Below are positions 60,985-64,000 of a DNA stretch of 64,000 nucleotides, in pieces. The notes beneath the pieces were generated by a model, which ran no database searches, was not told where the DNA came from, and was given only the letters and a program-made list of their open reading frames with translations. This DNA is from Chromera velia. Lineage: Eukaryota; Sar; Chromeraceae. Position numbers and translations under genes: made by a program. The number at the start of each line of letters is the position of its first letter. The stretch's first letter is position 1. Location of the stretch: contig JAHBMJ010003728.1 of the NCBI GenBank assembly GCA_018398765.1, positions 2,501 through 66,500 of the forward strand, written 5' to 3'.

Positions 60985-61675
60985 GAAATAAAAAAGGAAA
61001 GAAGAAGAAGGAAAGAGAAGGAGGGAAAGAAGGAAGAGTATTAAAAAAGTTGAAGGAAAGTCTTAGAAGGAGAAAGGAGGAAAGAAGGAAGGAAGGAAGC
61101 AAGGAAGGAAGGAAGGAAGGAAAGAAGGAAAGAAGGAAGGAAGAAAGGAAGGAGAATGAATGGATGAATGAATGAATGAATGAATGAATAATTTCAGAAT
61201 GAATGAACAAATAAATGAATTAATGAATAAAAGAAGGAAAAGAAGGAAGGAAGGAAGGAAGGAAGGGAGGGAGGGAGGGAGGGAGGGAGGGAGGGAGGGA
61301 GGAAAGAGAGGAGGAAGGAAGGAAGGAAGGAAGGAAGGAAAGAGAAAGAACGAAAGAAGGAAGGAAGGAAGGAGGGAAGGGGGGAAGGAGGGAAGGAGAG
61401 AAGGGGGGAAGGAGGGAAGGAGGGAAAGAGGGATGGAAGGAAGGAGGGAAGGAGGGAAGGAGGGATGGAGGGAAAGAAGGAAGGAAGGAAGAAAGGAAGG
61501 GAAGGAAGGAAGGAAGAAAGGGAGGAAGGAAAAGAAGGAAAGAAACAAAGAAGCAGGGAAAAAAGGGAGGAAGGAAGAGAAGAAAGAAGGAAGGGAGGGA
61601 GGGAGGAAGCCTTAGGAAGGGAGGGAGGAAGGGAGGAAGGTAGGAAGGAAGGAAAAAGGGAAGGAGGAAGGAAAA
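60985..61675. repeat. homopurine GGAA/GGGA tract of about 690 bp
   Basis: Almost all A and G on the + strand, built from GAAG, GGAA and GGGA units. It is interrupted once by a GAATGAAT stretch at 61153-61230. Open frames on both strands are artefacts. Confidence 0.95.
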
Positions 61676-61679
61676 CTGA

Positions 61680-62047
61680 CTGTACTGACAATTGAAACTT
61701 TTATACTAGAAAGTGACTTTTAATTTTCTATATATCACACTAAATTTTATATAAAAAACTAAGTCTTTAAAGCACTTAGAATGATTCTATTTATTGTTTC
61801 TTACCTGCATGAAAGTATGAACAACTTTTAAAGATAAGGTTTAATAGGTTTGTGGTGTGTATGTTGGAAATTGTTGGACGTGAGTGAGGTGAAAGAGTTA
61901 TAGTATATTAATATATCGGGAAGTGATTGCAGACTCTGTAGGCATATGACAATACGTAGTGTAATGCACAAACAAGCTAACTTTTACTTTTGATGGAATA
62001 CGCCGAATCCGCACACTGATGTAAGGAGGGAGCATACAGCGGGCAAC
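61680..62047 (-). repeat. inverted long-range repeat, copy 2 of 1660-2027
   Basis: Reverse complement matches 1660-2027 at about 95% by eye. Its outer edge touches the homopurine tract. Confidence 0.85.
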
Positions 62048-62552
62048 CCCCATGAAAGGTAAGAATGAGTGTCCGCAAACAGATCTGCCGATTTGACACC
62101 CACAGAAAGCAGTTCAACCAAACAAATGTTGAGCACTATGACCGTGCAAGAGGTAAATGCTTAGCTTCTGAAAGCCTGATCGATCCATGGCCTCTAGCCC
62201 ACGACCGGCCATCATAGCGTTCTTATTTTTTCTGGGTGAGGCCCGGCACTGGCCACTGGGTCTTAGTCCACCCAGGAGCCCTACCTCCAAATTCTTATAC
62301 AAACAAGAGCTGCGCCTCACTCCCACAACTTCAGATCACCCGAGATTACCAGCCATAATGCTTCTTCACAAAACCCAAGCACCAACAAACGGTCCTCCGA
62401 GAAAGGCTCAGTCTGACCTGCAGCACAGATATGCAAAAATTCATAAAGTGGCTCACCTTCTTGCCACCCAGAGCTGGCCCCCTCATCCAGAAAGCCTTTC
62501 CAGCTCCTCATCTAGAGCTTGTTAAAGCGTATGCACGGAAGGGATTCAATAC
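62048..62552. other. spacer, no gene seen
   Basis: No coding region supported. Confidence 0.5.
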
Positions 62553-63140
62553 AAGCTGCCCGATTGCCTGCTTGCCCGATTGCCTTCCCAATTTCGGCCT
62601 TCTTGCCTGCCTGACTGCCTTCCAGAGTTTTGCATTCCTGCCATGCTGACTGCTTTCCGATTTTGGCCTTCTTGCCTGCCTGACTGCCCTCCAAATTTCA
62701 GTCTTTCTGTCTGCCTCAATGCTTTCCAAATTTCGGCCTTTCTGTCTGTTTGACTAACTTCACAATTTTGGCCTTCCTGCCTGTTCGGTTGCCTTCTCAA
62801 TTTCGGCTTTCCTGCCTACCTGATTGCCTTCCCTATTTTGGCCTTCCTTCCCGCCTAAGTTTCCTCCTAACGCCTCCTAATTTCGGTTATCCTGCTTGCC
62901 CAATGGCCTTCCTAATTTTGTTCTTCCTGCTGGTCCGACTGTTTTCCCAAGTTCGGCCTTCTTGTGTGTCTGACTGCCTCCCAAAGTTCGTTCTTTCTGC
63001 CCATATGCCTGCCTTCCAGTTTTGGTCTTCTTGACGGCCTGACTGCCTTCCAATTTTGGCCTTCCTGCCCGTCTGATTGCCTTCCCGATTTCGGCCTTCC
63101 TGCCCATCCGATTGCTTTCCCAATTTCAGTCTTCTTGCTT
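62553..63140. repeat. minisatellite, units of about 34 bp
   Basis: About seventeen degenerate units of the form TTGCCTGCCTGACTGCCTTC then CAAATTTCGGCC. It shares CTTGCCTGCC words with the reverse complement of the 28-bp array in the carboxypeptidase intron. Confidence 0.9.
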
Positions 63141-63644
63141 TCATGTATCATTCTGATGTAAATTAAAGATACTGGTTATGTTTGCATGCATGCTTTTATA
63201 TATATTCTGGCGATTCGACTGACTTTCTGTTTGTGTGCATGTATTTCTGCAGGTGGCGTTCACGGGTGTGCATGTTTGATATATACTGAGATACCCCCCT
63301 TCCGTTCCTGCCCCTGACATGCCCGCCGTTGAGCCTAGCGTTGAGCAGTGCCTCATATGAATTGAAAACAAAACAGTTATGATCATGAGAAGAAATGCTT
63401 CAATCGGATCAATTCAGAGCCATTCAGATGCATTTTTTATTGTGTTTTCGTCTTAGCGTTAATTTGCAATGATAGGTACCAGACAATTTATGGTTTTAAA
63501 AAAATGTATACTCTCTATATATATTTTTTTATTTCATTTTTTAAACATCTTACTAAGCTTAAATAGTCTTAAATAAATTATGAAAATCAATTAGTTTAAA
63601 GGTTAAACTATCTATTTTAATGTTTTAAAAACTAAATTATTTTT
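63141..63644. other. AT-rich spacer, no gene seen
   Basis: AT-rich from about 63400, with repeated TTTAAA words. No gene. Confidence 0.55.
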
Positions 63645-63692
63645 CAAAGTCACTTTCCAGTACAAAAGTTTCAATTCTCAGTACAGTCAGTT
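63645..63692 (+). repeat. third partial copy of the repeat end seen at 1985-2027
   Basis: AAAGTCACTTTCCAGTACAA leading to CAGTACAGTCAGTT, then directly a GGAA tract. Only the last 45 or so bases of the long repeat are present. Confidence 0.75.
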
Positions 63693-64000
63693 GGAAGGAA
63701 GGAAAGAGGGAGGGAGGGAGGGAGGAAGGAAGGAAAGGGGGAAGGGGGGAAAGAAAGAAGGAAAGAAGACAGGAAAATCGACAGGAAAGAGGGGAGGAAG
63801 GGGATAGGGAGGGAAGGGAAGGAACTTTAAGGGAGTGGGGGGAAAAGAAGGAAGACAAAAATCTTTAAGTGAGTTTTAAGTGAGAATGGAAGGAAAAAAG
63901 AAAGGAAAGAAGTGGGAGAAGGAGGAAGGGGAAAGGGGGAGAAGGAGGACGGAAACTAGGGAAGAGAAGAAACAGGGAGGGAGGAAGGGATTCGAGGGAG
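63693..64000. repeat. homopurine GGAA/GGGA tract at the window edge
   Basis: Purine-rich on the + strand with short interruptions. It runs to the end of the window. Confidence 0.9.

Noticed and set aside
61063-61695. Frames of 140-165 codons rich in Ser/Phe/Leu/Pro or Lys/Glu/Gly
   Set aside because: They translate the homopurine tract; no domain and no codon structure.

Overview
The window is nuclear DNA from a protist with intron-rich genes. The coding sequences are moderately GC-rich. Introns are short to medium, mostly GT-AG, and often filled with simple repeats, and the gene islands sit in AT-rich, repeat-laden spacers. A full catalytic subunit of DNA polymerase epsilon, a tubulin-type cytosolic carboxypeptidase and a triose-phosphate-translocator-family carrier, set among many mobile elements, suit a flagellated, possibly plastid-bearing microbe. 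A chromerid-like alveolate is my best guess. That is inference from style and gene content, not proof.

Layout. Positions 1-3067 are dispersed repeats and a roughly 65-bp minisatellite. A Penelope-like retroelement (GIY-YIG endonuclease upstream of reverse transcriptase, 340-bp direct terminal repeats) occupies 3068-9197, is broken, and has split that minisatellite. Positions 9198-12788 are spacer with a 320-base assembly gap and a small inverted-repeat element. POLE runs on the + strand from 12789 to 28010 in about 28 exons. Positions 28555-32016 hold small repeats and a 2.9-kb hAT-type element with a 714-codon reading frame. A divergent gene pair follows: a two-exon TPT/SLC35-type transporter on the - strand (33934-35916) and a 13-exon cytosolic carboxypeptidase on the + strand (36549-47387). 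Positions 47801-49451 hold an internally deleted hAT derivative with a second hAT-like element nested in it. Positions 50411-52824 hold a non-coding element with long terminal repeats. Positions 53600-64000 contain no recognisable gene; they hold SINE-like fragments, CA and GGAA tracts, an array of four palindromes, a 34-bp minisatellite and second copies of sequences found at the left edge of the window.

The three host genes do not form a pathway. POLE is the leading-strand replicative polymerase and proofreader, the carboxypeptidase probably trims glutamates from tubulin tails, and the carrier probably moves a phosphorylated sugar or nucleotide sugar across an endomembrane or plastid membrane. 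Exons were assigned by reading homology together with splice phase. All carboxypeptidase exons and the first 23 POLE exons join in consistent phase. The last few POLE junctions are not fully resolved.
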